Below, piece by piece: positions 26,682 through 37,848 of a stretch of 64,000 bases of DNA. The notes below the pieces were generated by a model, which did no database searches, was not told the DNA's origin, and saw only the letters and a program-made list of their open reading frames with translations. The stretch comes from Malachius bipustulatus (lineage: Eukaryota; Arthropoda; Insecta; Coleoptera; Melyridae), in NCBI GenBank assembly GCA_910589415.1, contig OU342636.1, positions 44,903,735 through 44,967,734 on the forward strand. The letters are read 5' to 3'. Both the position numbers and the translations under genes were made by a program. The first letter of the stretch is position 1; the number at the start of each line of letters is the position of its first letter.

Positions 26682-27040
26682 GAAGTTCTCGAATTTTCTA
26701 GATCTAGTAAGCTCCAGAATGTTCTAGAAAGTTTAAAATGTTTCCGGAATGTCCCATAATATTCGGAGATGTTCTTGAAAGTTCAAGGATGCTAATATAC
26801 TGAAATAATTATAGAATGTTCCTGGAAATTCCAAACGCTTCCGAAAAATTCCAGAATGGTCTTGAATGCTCTACAAAGTTTCCGACTTGTCTAGAAAGTT
26901 TCAAAATGTTCGGTGACGTTCTGGAAATTTCAGAGATGTTAATAGTTTATAGAAAGCTCCAGAACGGTCTATGGTGTTTCAAGATGTTCGCGAATCATTA
27001 GAAAGTTCCGAAATGATCTGGAAAGTTCAATTACCTGGAA
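26682..27040. repeat. Degenerate GAATGTTC / TTCnnGAA array
   Basis: Some 350 bp are made of variants of agaatgttctagaaagtt, with recurring ttctgg, ttccgg and ctagaa words. The unit is about 10-14 bp and irregular. It is related to the arrays at 56763-57480 and 63838-64000, here mostly in the other orientation. Confidence 0.65.
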
Positions 27041-27982
27041 TGTGGAATTAATAAAAATCTTCAAAATAAACTCTTCAGATTCCATATTACAGAATTTTTT
27101 AGCTCCTACTGCTTCTTATTTTACATAAATGTTGTTAATTTTGATGAGTAGGTGAAACATTAAAAAAAATTAAATATTATAAAAACATTAAAATGAAACA
27201 TACAAAAAAATTGCCACGAATTTAAAGAATCTTAAATTTGCGAGTCGAGTGAAAATTGATTTTTCCACTCGTCAAAGATCCACGATTATTGTTAAGTACT
27301 TACCTACTTATTACAGGACTTGACCGCGTGCCGGTGACAACTGAAAATCAATTATGCGCGATTTTTTCTACAGATACCCCCCGCTTTGCTGGCTGCTACT
27401 TGACAATTACTTTACGCACGAGAAGGAGCAATTACGGTATGCACGAACGAACGGGCGAAGAGGGAATGGAATTGGGTTCATCATCGTTATTCCCCCGGGG
27501 GCGGCTAACAGTCATCATCAGCTCCTTTTCCTGCTTTTGCGGCGGCGACACAACATAAATACACTCGCCCGTTTCACCGCGTTATAGATTAAAGTGACGG
27601 AAAAATCGATATTTATGTAAGTAGGCAGGTAGGTTGGTGCATGCCTACTCACGATGACGTTCATCCCCCCGGCTAACAATTCTGATAAATTCTTGATCTC
27701 CGTCTAAATTGTTTGTTTCTTTATCAATTTTTTAAAGCGACTCGATCCAACGAACCGAAGGGAGTCACGTAGGTACTCGTATAAAAGGAATTGGAGCATT
27801 TTTTGTTCTTGCAAATTATTATTACTGTCAGTCTTGTTATTGGTCTGATAATTTTATTGACAGACATGGAAACGGAGACACGAAAAACTGTGTAAGGGTG
27901 AATCTTAAATGGGTGACTTCACGAAACAAATTGAATAATAATAAATTATTATATCAATTACAGCAATCCGATTGTTGAAAAA
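27041..27982. other. Non-coding stretch
   Basis: No gene is recognised. A 13-bp word, gggtgacttcacg, at 27911-27923 recurs at 28313-28325 on the far side of the hairpin. Confidence 0.5.
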
Positions 27983-28313
27983 CAATAATGCTTTCTGAAC
28001 GACACACTTACTCCAACGGTATGGTGAAGACAGAGACATCGATGTTTCAATGGTTATTTCCATCTCATCAGTCTATCATATCACCACCACTAGAGAAGTG
28101 TGCCGATCAGAAAGAAAATCAAAAGCTTTAAGCAAAATGATTTGTTTCCGACAAATCATTTTGCTTAAAGCTTTTGATTTTCTTTCTGATCGGCACACTT
28201 CTCTAGTGGTGGTGATATGATAGACTGATGAGATGGAAATAACCATTGAAACATCGATGTCTCTGTCTTCACCATACCGTTGGAGTAAATGTGTCGTTCA
28301 GAAAGCATTATTG
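27983..28313. repeat. Near-perfect 163-bp inverted repeat with 5-bp spacer
   Basis: Arms 27983-28145 and 28151-28313 are reverse complements with one mismatch that I can find (162 of 163). The spacer is ttccg (28146-28150). There are no obvious short target duplications at the arm ends. A 13-bp direct repeat (gggtgacttcacg) encloses the hairpin plus 59 bp on its left. Confidence 0.95.
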
Positions 28314-28325
28314 GGTGACTTCACG

Positions 28326-30904
28326 TTTAGATAGGGAACTATTAGTGGAGACTTGGAAAAATAGCGTAGCGTTCATCAAAAAGAGATCATCGAGGTGCCT
28401 TCTCACCGGCACCACAGATCGGATTGTGTATGTAAATGAATTTTCCGATGAGTCTTCAATCTTGAAATATAACTGAAGATTTGTGTACAAAACCAATAAC
28501 TTATGAACCTTTTAAGGTAAATCCGTTATAATTGGTGTCAGGTGTGGGGTGTGGGGTAGATTTAGACCGGACTAATGATTAAGAGACATTTTATTTCGAG
28601 TTTTCCAAGTAGGTCTCAATAAAAAAGAGGTCCTACTTAATTAATAATTTCAAGAAGCGTCGGAAATTCTTCAGCAGCGATGCAAAGCTAAGGATATTTT
28701 CCACTTATCCAACGAACGAATAGACCGTCTAGAATTTACGCTTTCTCTCTGGAAACGGGAAAATTCCGCGCGTTTCCGAACTCGCGTTAAGAAAGGCGCG
28801 TAGGTGCGAGAAAGACGGGGATAATTCATCACGATGACGTATAATTGACAAGTTTACCCCGGTTATACGGCCCGTCGTGTCCTGGCGCGAAAATGGCGTG
28901 TGCGAGGCGAGGCAAGGCAAGCAAAGAGACGCTTCCTGTTTACTTACATTATTACATATATACACGGACGGACAGACGGATGGGGTTGGGGGTTGGGGGT
29001 GTGGGTGGGGACGAGGATATCCGCGCGGGGAACGCTATTATGGCGGCGAGGATAATAATATGAGGTGCCGGTGCCGGTGCGAGCGAATAAGAAGAAGGAA
29101 TAAGGAAGGCATCGACACCGACACCGACACCGACACCAACACTATCAATCTATCACTATTACCACCACTGACAGGACAGTTTATACCACTCTCTAACACT
29201 AGCACTAGCACTACCACTTCTAGCAGCAGCTACTTTCCGTGCCGGGAGAAGAGAAAGGAATCCATCATTCTTCATTACTGCAGATAAAATCAAAGCCGCG
29301 TCCTTAATGTGTCGCACCTTCCCGTTTTCACGCCCCGCTCCCTTAAATTCAATTCCGCTCGCCCCGTCAAATCGCTCGCTCTACCCTACTTATAACCACC
29401 CGCACCATTGGCCCATTATTTATTTAAGATTATGAGTCAATATGGGCTTTGTATTTTTAATAAAAAAATACAATATTGATTGAGAACGATACCATTTTAC
29501 TAACATATCATCCCCAGATCATAATATTATGATCTCACTATATTATAGAAGTGTGGTTTTCAAAAATTATTTATTTCTTCGAAATCGCGTTTTTTTCGGT
29601 TTACAAAACACCCCTTTAACTTCATATTTCAAGACTGGTGAATGAAATTTTGCAGCCTTTTAGAACTTTTAGATGACTTTGGATTTTCGTTAAAAAAGTT
29701 ACATATAAAGTCGAATTACTTATACAGGATATGTCTTTTCAAAATTCGAAAAACAGTACGTTTTTGTGGTAGCGGTTTAGACCAATCTACAATTATTTAT
29801 GCAGAATTAAGATATCCATAAGAAGTGATTATTTGATGTTGCATTTGAGATATATATTATACTTTTGCACCCTATTGGTGCATATTTAAGATTAATAAGA
29901 AAGAGAGTCATAATCTGATGGGCTTTCTAAAAATCGAAAAATTGTTATTGCGAGGTAGAAGTAAAATGAATTTAAATCAAACAGATAAGAGCAGATTATA
30001 TCATGTCTCGTTCGTTATTCATGCAGTTCAAATAAGTCGAGTAAGTATTAGGTTTAGGTTTAGGTAGAGTTAGGTATAGGTAGGCAGGCAGGCAAGAAAA
30101 ATATGAAAATTTTGTTTGAGTAATTTTATTTCCCAGGAGAAATCGAGGCGGGATAAGAAATTGCTGTCGAAATACTGATTCCCTTCCCACAGGTACAGGT
30201 ACAGGCAGCAGGCGGGCAGGTATCCGAAAGATTCAGATCGACCAAACACACTTGACGTACTTTATACACACGTGCGGCTTGTTTGCCATCGTGCAGACTC
30301 AAATTTGGAAATGGGAAAAGACATTCCGAGTTATTCCGCCTTCTTTGATGTGTCGGGATGCTTCAGTGTTATCTTGGCAATTCCTTCATATATCGAGATG
30401 TCTCTCGGAGCTGCTGCTCTCTCATTCCGACGACCCTTACACGCCTTACCTACCTACCTACCCCCCGCCCATCTTTGGTATATTTTGCAGGAAATGCGAT
30501 CTAAAGATATTGGGGTATCGGTGCTGATGCTATCTACATACAAACATACACATATAATGCCGTATTTCTTTGATAAGGTAAACATCTTTATAACTGTTTA
30601 TATTGCTGAACGAAAACATTATATTTGCATTTCGATCTCACGAATTGAACTCTTCCTGCTTATAAGGAACTTCTTCTTTACGTGTGCGTATATATATATG
30701 CTTTCATTTTAATCATTTATTAAAGTCTCCATTGCTTTTGGAGGATTTTAAATCAGTAAGCGGGCGAAATGTGGAATTCTCGTCTCGATCCATTGCAAGT
30801 TCGCGATTTTATGAATTTGGCTTCAACAATTCGTCGGCTCACGTTTGCACGCGGGATTCTTTATTCCAGCCGTTTCTTCATTGCTGAAAATTGACGAAAA
30901 AATT
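28326..30904. other. Non-coding stretch with a GC-richer block
   Basis: About 28680-29300 is GC-richer and holds a (ccgaca)n microsatellite at about 29113-29137. Low-complexity frames at 28845-29287 are not credible genes. At 29540-29900 is AT-rich DNA that may be a decayed foldback half. Taggta and tacctac runs occur near 30050 and 30445. Confidence 0.45.
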
Positions 30905-31065
30905 TAGGTAGGTTTACATAAGTTGTTAACAGCTATCCATTTGATACTTCAAAAATTTTCACAGCCGACTAGATCGTAGAATTTTCATAGCAAACTTTTG
31001 TTTTTCTTATAACTGCCTTATTGTTTTTCATGTCATCCGGTATTAAAAAAATCTAGGAAACCAAA
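30905..31065. mobile_element. Half-copy of the 26-kb foldback family
   Basis: It follows the left arm of the 26081-26680 element in order: tacataagttgttaacagct, then gctatccatttg, then ttttcacagccgactagatc, then cttttgtttttcttat. It lacks the other arm. Confidence 0.6.
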
Positions 31066-33353
31066 AAAAGCGTCACTTTTGTAACCAACCGCTGTAAGTT
31101 GAGCGTACAATTTTATTTTTCTGAATTACATAAAAACTTACTAGGCTGCTTGTACCAGCCAATCAAAAGATGGTTAAGGATAAAAAAAAAGTCATGGGCT
31201 GAGTCGACAGAAGGGCTTAGAAGCGGAATAAAATCTTAGACGCAGAAAAATACAATTTAATGAACAATAATCGTACAAATTGTTAATAGTTGGCGAAATG
31301 TGAAATAAATTTATGAAATGAAGTGCAGAACGAATAATGAAAAACTTGCAGTATATATTGTGACTTAGATGAATAAAAAAATTATTTTTAACAATTAAAG
31401 ACGAAGAAGTGTATAATCTTTGCTGATATAAGAAACCTGGTAAATTTTTATGAAAAATAGCGGGGAGGGACTATAAGCTCAAAGTAACATTATGCAAGGC
31501 ATGCACAGTAGCATCCATATTCTTTTCCATTATTGAAAGTTTTTCTCCAACTTTATATCTCTGTAGATCTATTCACTTCTTCAGTGAATTATTTCCGGGA
31601 TCTCGGCAGCGGCAGAACCAGAACCAGAAATCCATACCGTCCGTGAAAGAAACTTCTACCTACCTATCTATCTACCGGCTATAACTTCGGCGCGATCAAT
31701 TCAATATCGAAAACTAGATTGAAAGTTCGCAAAAGGGACCTCGTATAACCTGCAGGATGTCCGAGTTCACATACAGAATGTTTATTTATAGGGGCGCAAG
31801 CAAGCAAGTGAGGGAGGACTCTTAATCTAGCGCCAGCCCTTTCGCTGGAGCTGGAATACCTATGATGGAAGGCAGGACTAGAAACCGGCCTTAAAGTGCG
31901 TGACGCGAGGCGTGTTGCATGGGGTCGTCGGGGATTGATTTACTCGGACAGAATAAGCAGTGGACTAAGTGCTTTACTGCACGCCCAACCCGGCCGAAAG
32001 GATATGCCCAACTTTCTCTTTGTTTATATTCCTGACGCCCTTTAAAAAGCTTTATTTATTATTATAGGACACGGCCGCAAATAGAACTAGAATTAAGACC
32101 GCAGAATCAGAACCGGGACGTCTCTCTTTCTTATCCCCCTTCTATCCCGGATATCATTCTTTTGTTCTGATATGTGATGACGGAACTTTCCATGCAAGGA
32201 TAATAATAATTATTCAAAATTTAGTTAAAAATAGTTGACGTATGACGTATAAAAAGGAAACCCATGACCCACGATGACATCAGTTCGCTCTGCTGCCACG
32301 CACCACCACCACCACCAGCGCCACGAATCACGAGGTTTAATATCGGAGAAGTGTGTAATTATTGTGTCGTGAATTAGTCAACTGTAAAATCCAATTTACG
32401 CCATAACATGGGCGGACAGAAGGCAAATGGAAGCTCATATTCGCAGGGAGCTGACATTAGTCAGTTAATCAAAGCTCGAGGTCTGATGGAAATGGAAACG
32501 TCTGTTTAGTCTGTTATGGGGGTTGGTAACCCTGTTAGGTTACTTATTGTATTGTACCTACCTACTCAATAAGAAGAATCTTATTATTACACTGCAATAT
32601 ACTTATCAAACAAACGATGGTTGATAAACATGACGCCGCAATACTAAGAAATCGATGTTTATCAACAATAAAAGTTGCTCGTGAGCAAAGTACAAATCAT
32701 TTTCTTTTCCCCCGCCAAGAGAGGTGCGATGGATCAGTAAATTATTATCATATCATATTTCATAACTGAAATTTTTGATTTTTGATTCTCTTGTATTCGA
32801 TCACCCCCAATTGGAAGGGTGATCGATCGGTGCATCATCGTATCCTGGAAAACTCGCTTGAATTGTAGGTAGTTGATAAACATGTCACGGCAATAGTAAA
32901 ACAATCAATAAGACTTTTGGCAATGATCAGGGAGCAAATAAACGGAATTAGGTACGATGAGTTTTTCAACTTGATTGATTTCTTTTGGCCGTAGTCGCTC
33001 TATAACGCCCGCCGCTGTCACTTAAATATTGTCGGGCACAGGTAGGCGCATAATATTTACTTGAAATTAAATGCTTGTCGCGGTTCCTAAATTGAACGGG
33101 CTTTAATTGAGGCAAAACAATACTGTACCTAAATTAATTTAGTTCCCCGAAAAATTTCCCTTTCTTTTAATTAAATTTCCTCGCCACGGTTTACCAACAA
33201 AACACTAACACCAACCAGCAGCTATAGCAGGACCGACGACCGACCATTCCGTATGCTTCACTTGGTTGAATCGATTGATTTTTGTTGTTATACTCGTATA
33301 ATGCGAGAGACCAATGATGCATATAAGCTCGTGGTTCGATTGTTCATTCCCGG
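31066..33353. other. Gene-poor stretch
   Basis: I see no gene. It contains a CAC-rich block near 32295-32320 and AT-rich DNA up to the gypsy element. Confidence 0.45.
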
Positions 33354-33573
33354 TGTAGGATTTTGACTATGAGGCCTTCTTAAAACACACTTGATTAATA
33401 ATAATGTATTAGAATAAAAATAGAACAGAGTTATTGATAAATGATTGAATGTTTACTCGTGAAATAATGTACCGTCTTTCCGGCTCTAAGATCTCGGTTG
33501 AACTGCCTCTCCTCTGGACCCTTCCTCGCTTCTCTCATCATCCATCTGGGCTGCCAGTGGCGCGGATCCCACA
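33354..33573 (-). repeat. 3' LTR of the gypsy element
   Basis: 220 bp, identical by eye to the 5' LTR. On the plus strand it starts tgtaggattttgactatgag and ends gcgcggatcccaca. Confidence 0.95.
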
Positions 33574-33790
33574 CTCGGCCATTTCTGACTCTCGGGATCG
33601 TTGTCACATTTTGGCGACGATTCCGCAGCAAAAACACTGATTGACATCGACTGACCTTGCCATGGCTTCATAAATTCGGCACAGGTTGAAGTTTGATGGG
33701 GACCATCGTTACAGCTGTTACTTCTTCTCACATCATAAGAATCTCCTCCTTTGATTTTCATAACACGGTAAGGACCAATATATTTGGATA
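33574..33790 (-). pseudogene. Leftover C-terminal end of gypsy integrase
   Basis: In a different frame from gag-pol, the minus strand encodes KYIGPYRVMKIKGGDSYDV and then a Ser/Asp-rich tail running into the LTR. This is the typical C-terminal (chromodomain-adjacent) end of a gypsy polyprotein. The DDE core that should lie between it and the zinc-binding domain is absent, so an internal deletion joined the two near 33775-33800. Confidence 0.75.
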
Positions 33791-36700
33791 TTAATTTGGA
33801 ATGAAATAGTCACGTTTGATCATTTCCACAACTTTCCTAGTTGCAAAATGGCCATGCTCGTGTGCTTTCTTGATTATATCGTCTTGAAGTTTTTCAGGTA
33901 CCAATAAAACTGATTGTCCGTTCACAATCTTGCATACTAGACCATCCTGGTGAACATCAATATCTGGATCATTGCTCTTCAGTAACTCTTGTATGTAGGG
34001 ATCGTCTTTCTGTAGTTTTCTGATGCGCGGAACTATTTCATCTTGATTTGCGCTAGGCGTAAGGCAAATCATAACGGCACGAGATAACGCGTCGACATGT
34101 TTCATTTGCGTTGCACTACGATGCTCCATTACATAATGATAGTCTGCCAAAAATAATAGCCACCGAGCTACACGCGAGGATACTTCTTTTTTATTAATCG
34201 TCTTTTCAAAAGCACTGCAGTCTGTAATAATTTTAAAATCAAGTCCAATAAGGTAGACACGTAACCTCTTCAAACTAAACACAATTGCTAACGCCTCCAA
34301 CTCGTAACTCGAATAGTTTTGCTCTGCTGACGTAGTTTTACGCGACACATAGTATACCGGGTGAAAACAACCGTCTTCTGGTGCTTTTTGCATTAGAATT
34401 CCTGCTATTGCGTATTTCGAAGCATCTGTATGAATCTCAGTCTCATAACGCGGATTGTAAATTCGTAACACTGGTTCACTTGCTAATATTTCTTTCAATG
34501 TCTCGTAAGCTTGTATTTCCTTTTCACCGAATACAATAACTGAGTCTTTTTTCAGCAGGTCACTAAGAGGTTTAGATATCTTAGCATAGTCTTTTATATG
34601 TTTCCGGAAATGTCCCGTTAGACCTAAAAAAGTTTGAATAGTCTTTCGATCGAAAGGTTGAGGAAACCTTATAACACTTTCCACCTTATCTCGCGACGGC
34701 ACTACCGATCCGTTTGTAATGTCATAACCGAGAAAAGTTATTTTCTTCTTCAGGAACTGGCACTTTCTAAAGTTGATCTGCAATCCGTAGTCTGAACATG
34801 TCTTGAATACGAGTCTTAACTTCTCAACAGCTTCGTCCTCCTCTTTGGCTGGGATGACCACATCATCCATATACGGGAAAGCTATGTTGTCATTGATCAA
34901 CTGTCGAAAAATGCTGTAGATATATTTGCAAAAAACGGCGGGTGAATTGCACAAACCAAATGGTACACGTTTAAATTGCCACTGTCCATGGTGAGTGATA
35001 AACGAAGTAAATTTACGACTTTTTTCGCAAACAGAAACATGGAAGAAGCCATTCTTCAAATCGATTGTGGAGTACCATTTTGCATCTTGGAGTCTGTCAA
35101 TTACGTCTTCCATAAGCGGCATGGGATATCGGTCTTTCATAATAATTCTGTTGATATCTCTATAATCTACACAAAGTCTGTATCCGTTGTCTTTTTTGCG
35201 CACTAAAACGATGGGACTTGCATATTCGGAAATGCTTTGTTCAATGACATCTTCTTCAAGCCATTGCTCGATTTGTTTTTCGACTTCTAGTCTTTCAGTT
35301 AATGGTAAACGTCTGGGTCTGTGATTAATTATTGTATCTTCTTTAACAATTATCTTCATCACCACGTCAACTTTTTTAATTTCTTCGGGTATTCTGTAGT
35401 CTTCTACTAGCTCTATAATTTTATTCTTGTTTTCTATCGTTACTTCTTCGCCAATATTCAGTTCGTTTTCTTCAATCTGTATCTTCATTATAGCCGCTTC
35501 TTCATCGTCGTCTATCTTCTTGATCATTATTCCGTTTCGGTTGATAGTCAGTTCAGCTTGTTTTAATATAGGACTTCCAATGACAGCAGAAACTTTCGTA
35601 CAATCATTAGACACGACATAAATATCTAAGTTAAACTTGCAGTCATCAATCGTTACATCGGCGTTGAAATATCCAAAAGGTTTCACTTGATTCTGGCCAA
35701 ATCCATTCAATAACAGCGTAGAATTTCTTAGGTTAGGTTTTCCAATTTCTACATACACATCTTCACGAATAAGATTCACTTGACTGCCAGTGTCAATTAG
35801 TGCTAATACTTTTAATTCGTTAATGAGTATAAATTTGCTCACCTTGTCAGTATTTACGAGTTTGCTTTCTGTCAAGGAGTTTGCTGACGCGCTGTTGCTC
35901 TTCGTTTGCTGACACTCCCTTGACTTGTGCCCAAAGTTGTTGCACTTGAAACATTTTGCACCCTTTTCTTTGTTTATGCAGTCGTTTGATCTATGACCTA
36001 TTTCACCACAGTTGAAGCAACGTATCACAGGTGTTGGATATTCACTTCTTCTGTCCTCGTTTGATTGACGCTTTTCTCTTTCTATTGGAGTGGAAGGTCC
36101 TCTTCTACTTTCGTTTCTTCTGTCACCTAATTTACGATTTTGCATGCTGTTTTGCTTAATGTTTTCATAAATCTTTACCTTTTCTTTGAATTCTCTGAAG
36201 GTCTTGGCGCCATATAGTATAATCTTGTTAGTTGGTTCATCGTAAATTCCGTCTATGGTGTACTGAATGATCGTTTCCGCATCTAAAGCTGCTCTGCTTC
36301 CGATTTCCTTCATCGTTAACACGTATTCTTGAACAGATTCGTCACGCCTCTTTTTCCTGTCCATCAGTAACTTATGAACTTGTGCACTGCTCAACTTTAC
36401 TTCGAACTCTTCTATTAATAAAGATTTGAGCTTGGACCAAGTTTGAATGCCATTTTCAGATTGCACAAATAACTTTGCCAATCCTGTTAATCTTTTCTTA
36501 GCATAAATAAGCTTCTGTAAGTCATTCCAGTGAGTAACTTCAGCTATCTCCTCAAAATCTGTTATCCATTTCTTCACCGGATAATCACCTCTGCCATCGA
36601 ACTCTCTAATGCTATCTTCAACATCTCTGAATGATAAAGAGAATGTTTCCATCTTTCGCACTACTTCTTTTTGTTGTACTCTTCTTTTATCTTCTTTATA

Positions 36701-37372
36701 ATTCTTTGAGTCGTCTGAATTTTCGATGTCGCTAGTAGTTTTTCTTCGATGTCTGGACTCATAATTTGCTGTAACATCATCTTCTGAGTCTGATGACATC
36801 ATCTGTCTATTTCCTCTATTCGTCTCATTATAATTTTCTTTAAACCTGTCTTTAGTAGTAGTCTTTCTAGAGAGATCTATTTTCGCTGACATTTCACCTT
36901 TTTCTCCGTCTTCGTCTTCATTAGATTGTTTGTTTCCTGCTGCATCTTTATCTTCGTCTTCTGAACTCTTCTCTTTTTGCTGTTTATCAGTTTTTGAATC
37001 ATTTGCTTCATCTTTTTCATTTTCATCGTCTTCGTCTTCGTCTTCAATCTCTTCAACTAGGTGATTCAAATCTGTTAAACAATCGCAAATTCGTTTGCAG
37101 AGTATTTCCCCTTCTCCTGTATGATCAATGCATAGGAAGTTGCACATAATTACCAAATCATTGTCAGTGAAAGAATCTCTTATATATTCCAACTTCGCCT
37201 CATAGTCTTTTGAATTCAACTGAAATCCAAAGCCGGTAAAATTCCTCAAACGTTCCCTGTTCTTTCTATCACCAGCTTCTTCAAAAATTAATTGATGAAT
37301 CATCTTAATCACTTTAACACTGCTACACTTAATTTTCCTTTTAATACCATCAAAATTTTTCAACGCTTCCAT
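33791..37372 (-). CDS. Gypsy gag-pol polyprotein, truncated in integrase
   Basis: A single 1,193-residue frame. The N-terminal Gag part has an acidic low-complexity stretch (residues ~110-160) and a capsid-like region. Two CCHC knuckles follow near 447-490 (CFNCGEIGHRSNDC and CFKCNNFGHKSREC). An aspartic protease with LIDTGSQ lies near 524. Reverse transcriptase follows with the catalytic YMDD near 832. RNase H starts around HTDASKYA (~980) and includes YELEALA. The frame ends inside the integrase zinc-binding domain (HEHGHFATRKV...YFIPN) with a stop at 33791. Gag and Pol share one frame with no visible frameshift. Apart from the missing integrase core the frame is open throughout, in line with a recent insertion. 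Confidence 0.93.
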   Translation of the reverse strand: MEALKNFDGIKRKIKCSSVKVIKMIHQLIFEEAGDRKNRERLRNFTGFGFQLNSKDYEAKLEYIRDSFTDNDLVIMCNFLCIDHTGEGEILCKRICDCLTDLNHLVEEIEDEDEDDENEKDEANDSKTDKQQKEKSSEDEDKDAAGNKQSNEDEDGEKGEMSAKIDLSRKTTTKDRFKENYNETNRGNRQMMSSDSEDDVTANYESRHRRKTTSDIENSDDSKNYKEDKRRVQQKEVVRKMETFSLSFRDVEDSIREFDGRGDYPVKKWITDFEEIAEVTHWNDLQKLIYAKKRLTGLAKLFVQSENGIQTWSKLKSLLIEEFEVKLSSAQVHKLLMDRKKRRDESVQEYVLTMKEIGSRAALDAETIIQYTIDGIYDEPTNKIILYGAKTFREFKEKVKIYENIKQNSMQNRKLGDRRNESRRGPSTPIEREKRQSNEDRRSEYPTPVIRCFNCGEIGHRSNDCINKEKGAKCFKCNNFGHKSRECQQTKSNSASANSLTESKLVNTDKVSKFILINELKVLALIDTGSQVNLIREDVYVEIGKPNLRNSTLLLNGFGQNQVKPFGYFNADVTIDDCKFNLDIYVVSNDCTKVSAVIGSPILKQAELTINRNGIMIKKIDDDEEAAIMKIQIEENELNIGEEVTIENKNKIIELVEDYRIPEEIKKVDVVMKIIVKEDTIINHRPRRLPLTERLEVEKQIEQWLEEDVIEQSISEYASPIVLVRKKDNGYRLCVDYRDINRIIMKDRYPMPLMEDVIDRLQDAKWYSTIDLKNGFFHVSVCEKSRKFTSFITHHGQWQFKRVPFGLCNSPAVFCKYIYSIFRQLINDNIAFPYMDDVVIPAKEEDEAVEKLRLVFKTCSDYGLQINFRKCQFLKKKITFLGYDITNGSVVPSRDKVESVIRFPQPFDRKTIQTFLGLTGHFRKHIKDYAKISKPLSDLLKKDSVIVFGEKEIQAYETLKEILASEPVLRIYNPRYETEIHTDASKYAIAGILMQKAPEDGCFHPVYYVSRKTTSAEQNYSSYELEALAIVFSLKRLRVYLIGLDFKIITDCSAFEKTINKKEVSSRVARWLLFLADYHYVMEHRSATQMKHVDALSRAVMICLTPSANQDEIVPRIRKLQKDDPYIQELLKSNDPDIDVHQDGLVCKIVNGQSVLLVPEKLQDDIIKKAHEHGHFATRKVVEMIKRDYFIPN

Positions 37373-37628
37373 TTTTATTATTTAATTTTGTAACGCCACT
37401 GACTTCTTGAATTGCACGGACGAGTTATGAACGAAATACCGGTCACCCAGTCCAGCTAGACGCGACAAGGACACCAAGCACTACCACCACCACCAGCACC
37501 GACCGACCGACTCGAACCCTACAGCCAGCTACTGCGTAGGTATGGGTTGGGTAAACTATGCACTCCGCACTTTACAATTCTTCAAAAACTTTAACGACTC
37601 CTTGAACAATCGCGGCGAGCCCCCAGTT

Positions 37629-37848
37629 TGTAGGATTTTGACTATGAGGCCTTCTTAAAACACACTTGATTAATAATAATGTATTAGAATAAAAATAGAA
37701 CAGAGTTATTGATAAATGATTGAATGTTTACTCGTGAAATAATGTACCGTCTTTCCGGCTCTAAGATCTCGGTTGAACTGCCTCTCCTCTGGACCCTTCC
37801 TCGCTTCTCTCATCATCCATCTGGGCTGCCAGTGGCGCGGATCCCACA
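37629..37848 (-). repeat. 5' LTR of the gypsy element
   Basis: 220 bp, with the same start and end words as the 3' LTR. It is followed by the target duplication ccgg. Confidence 0.95.

Larger units (their letters stand above)
33354..37848 (-). mobile_element. Ty3/gypsy LTR retrotransposon, internally deleted
   Basis: The 4,495-bp element lies on the minus strand and is flanked by the 4-bp duplication ccgg (33350-33353 and 37849-37852). Its two 220-bp LTRs (33354-33573 and 37629-37848) begin TG and end CA, and I find no difference between them. Just inside the 5' LTR (37616-37625) the minus strand reads tgggggctcg, which fits a tRNA-Pro-type primer-binding site. One long gag-pol frame is present, but the integrase catalytic core is missing. 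No env-like frame is seen. Confidence 0.95.

Noticed and set aside
28877..29287. 136-aa plus-strand frame
   Set aside because: Low-complexity composition from GC-rich and (ccgaca)n DNA; overlapping frames equally long.
34976..35621. Plus-strand frames inside the gypsy element
   Set aside because: Antisense to gag-pol.
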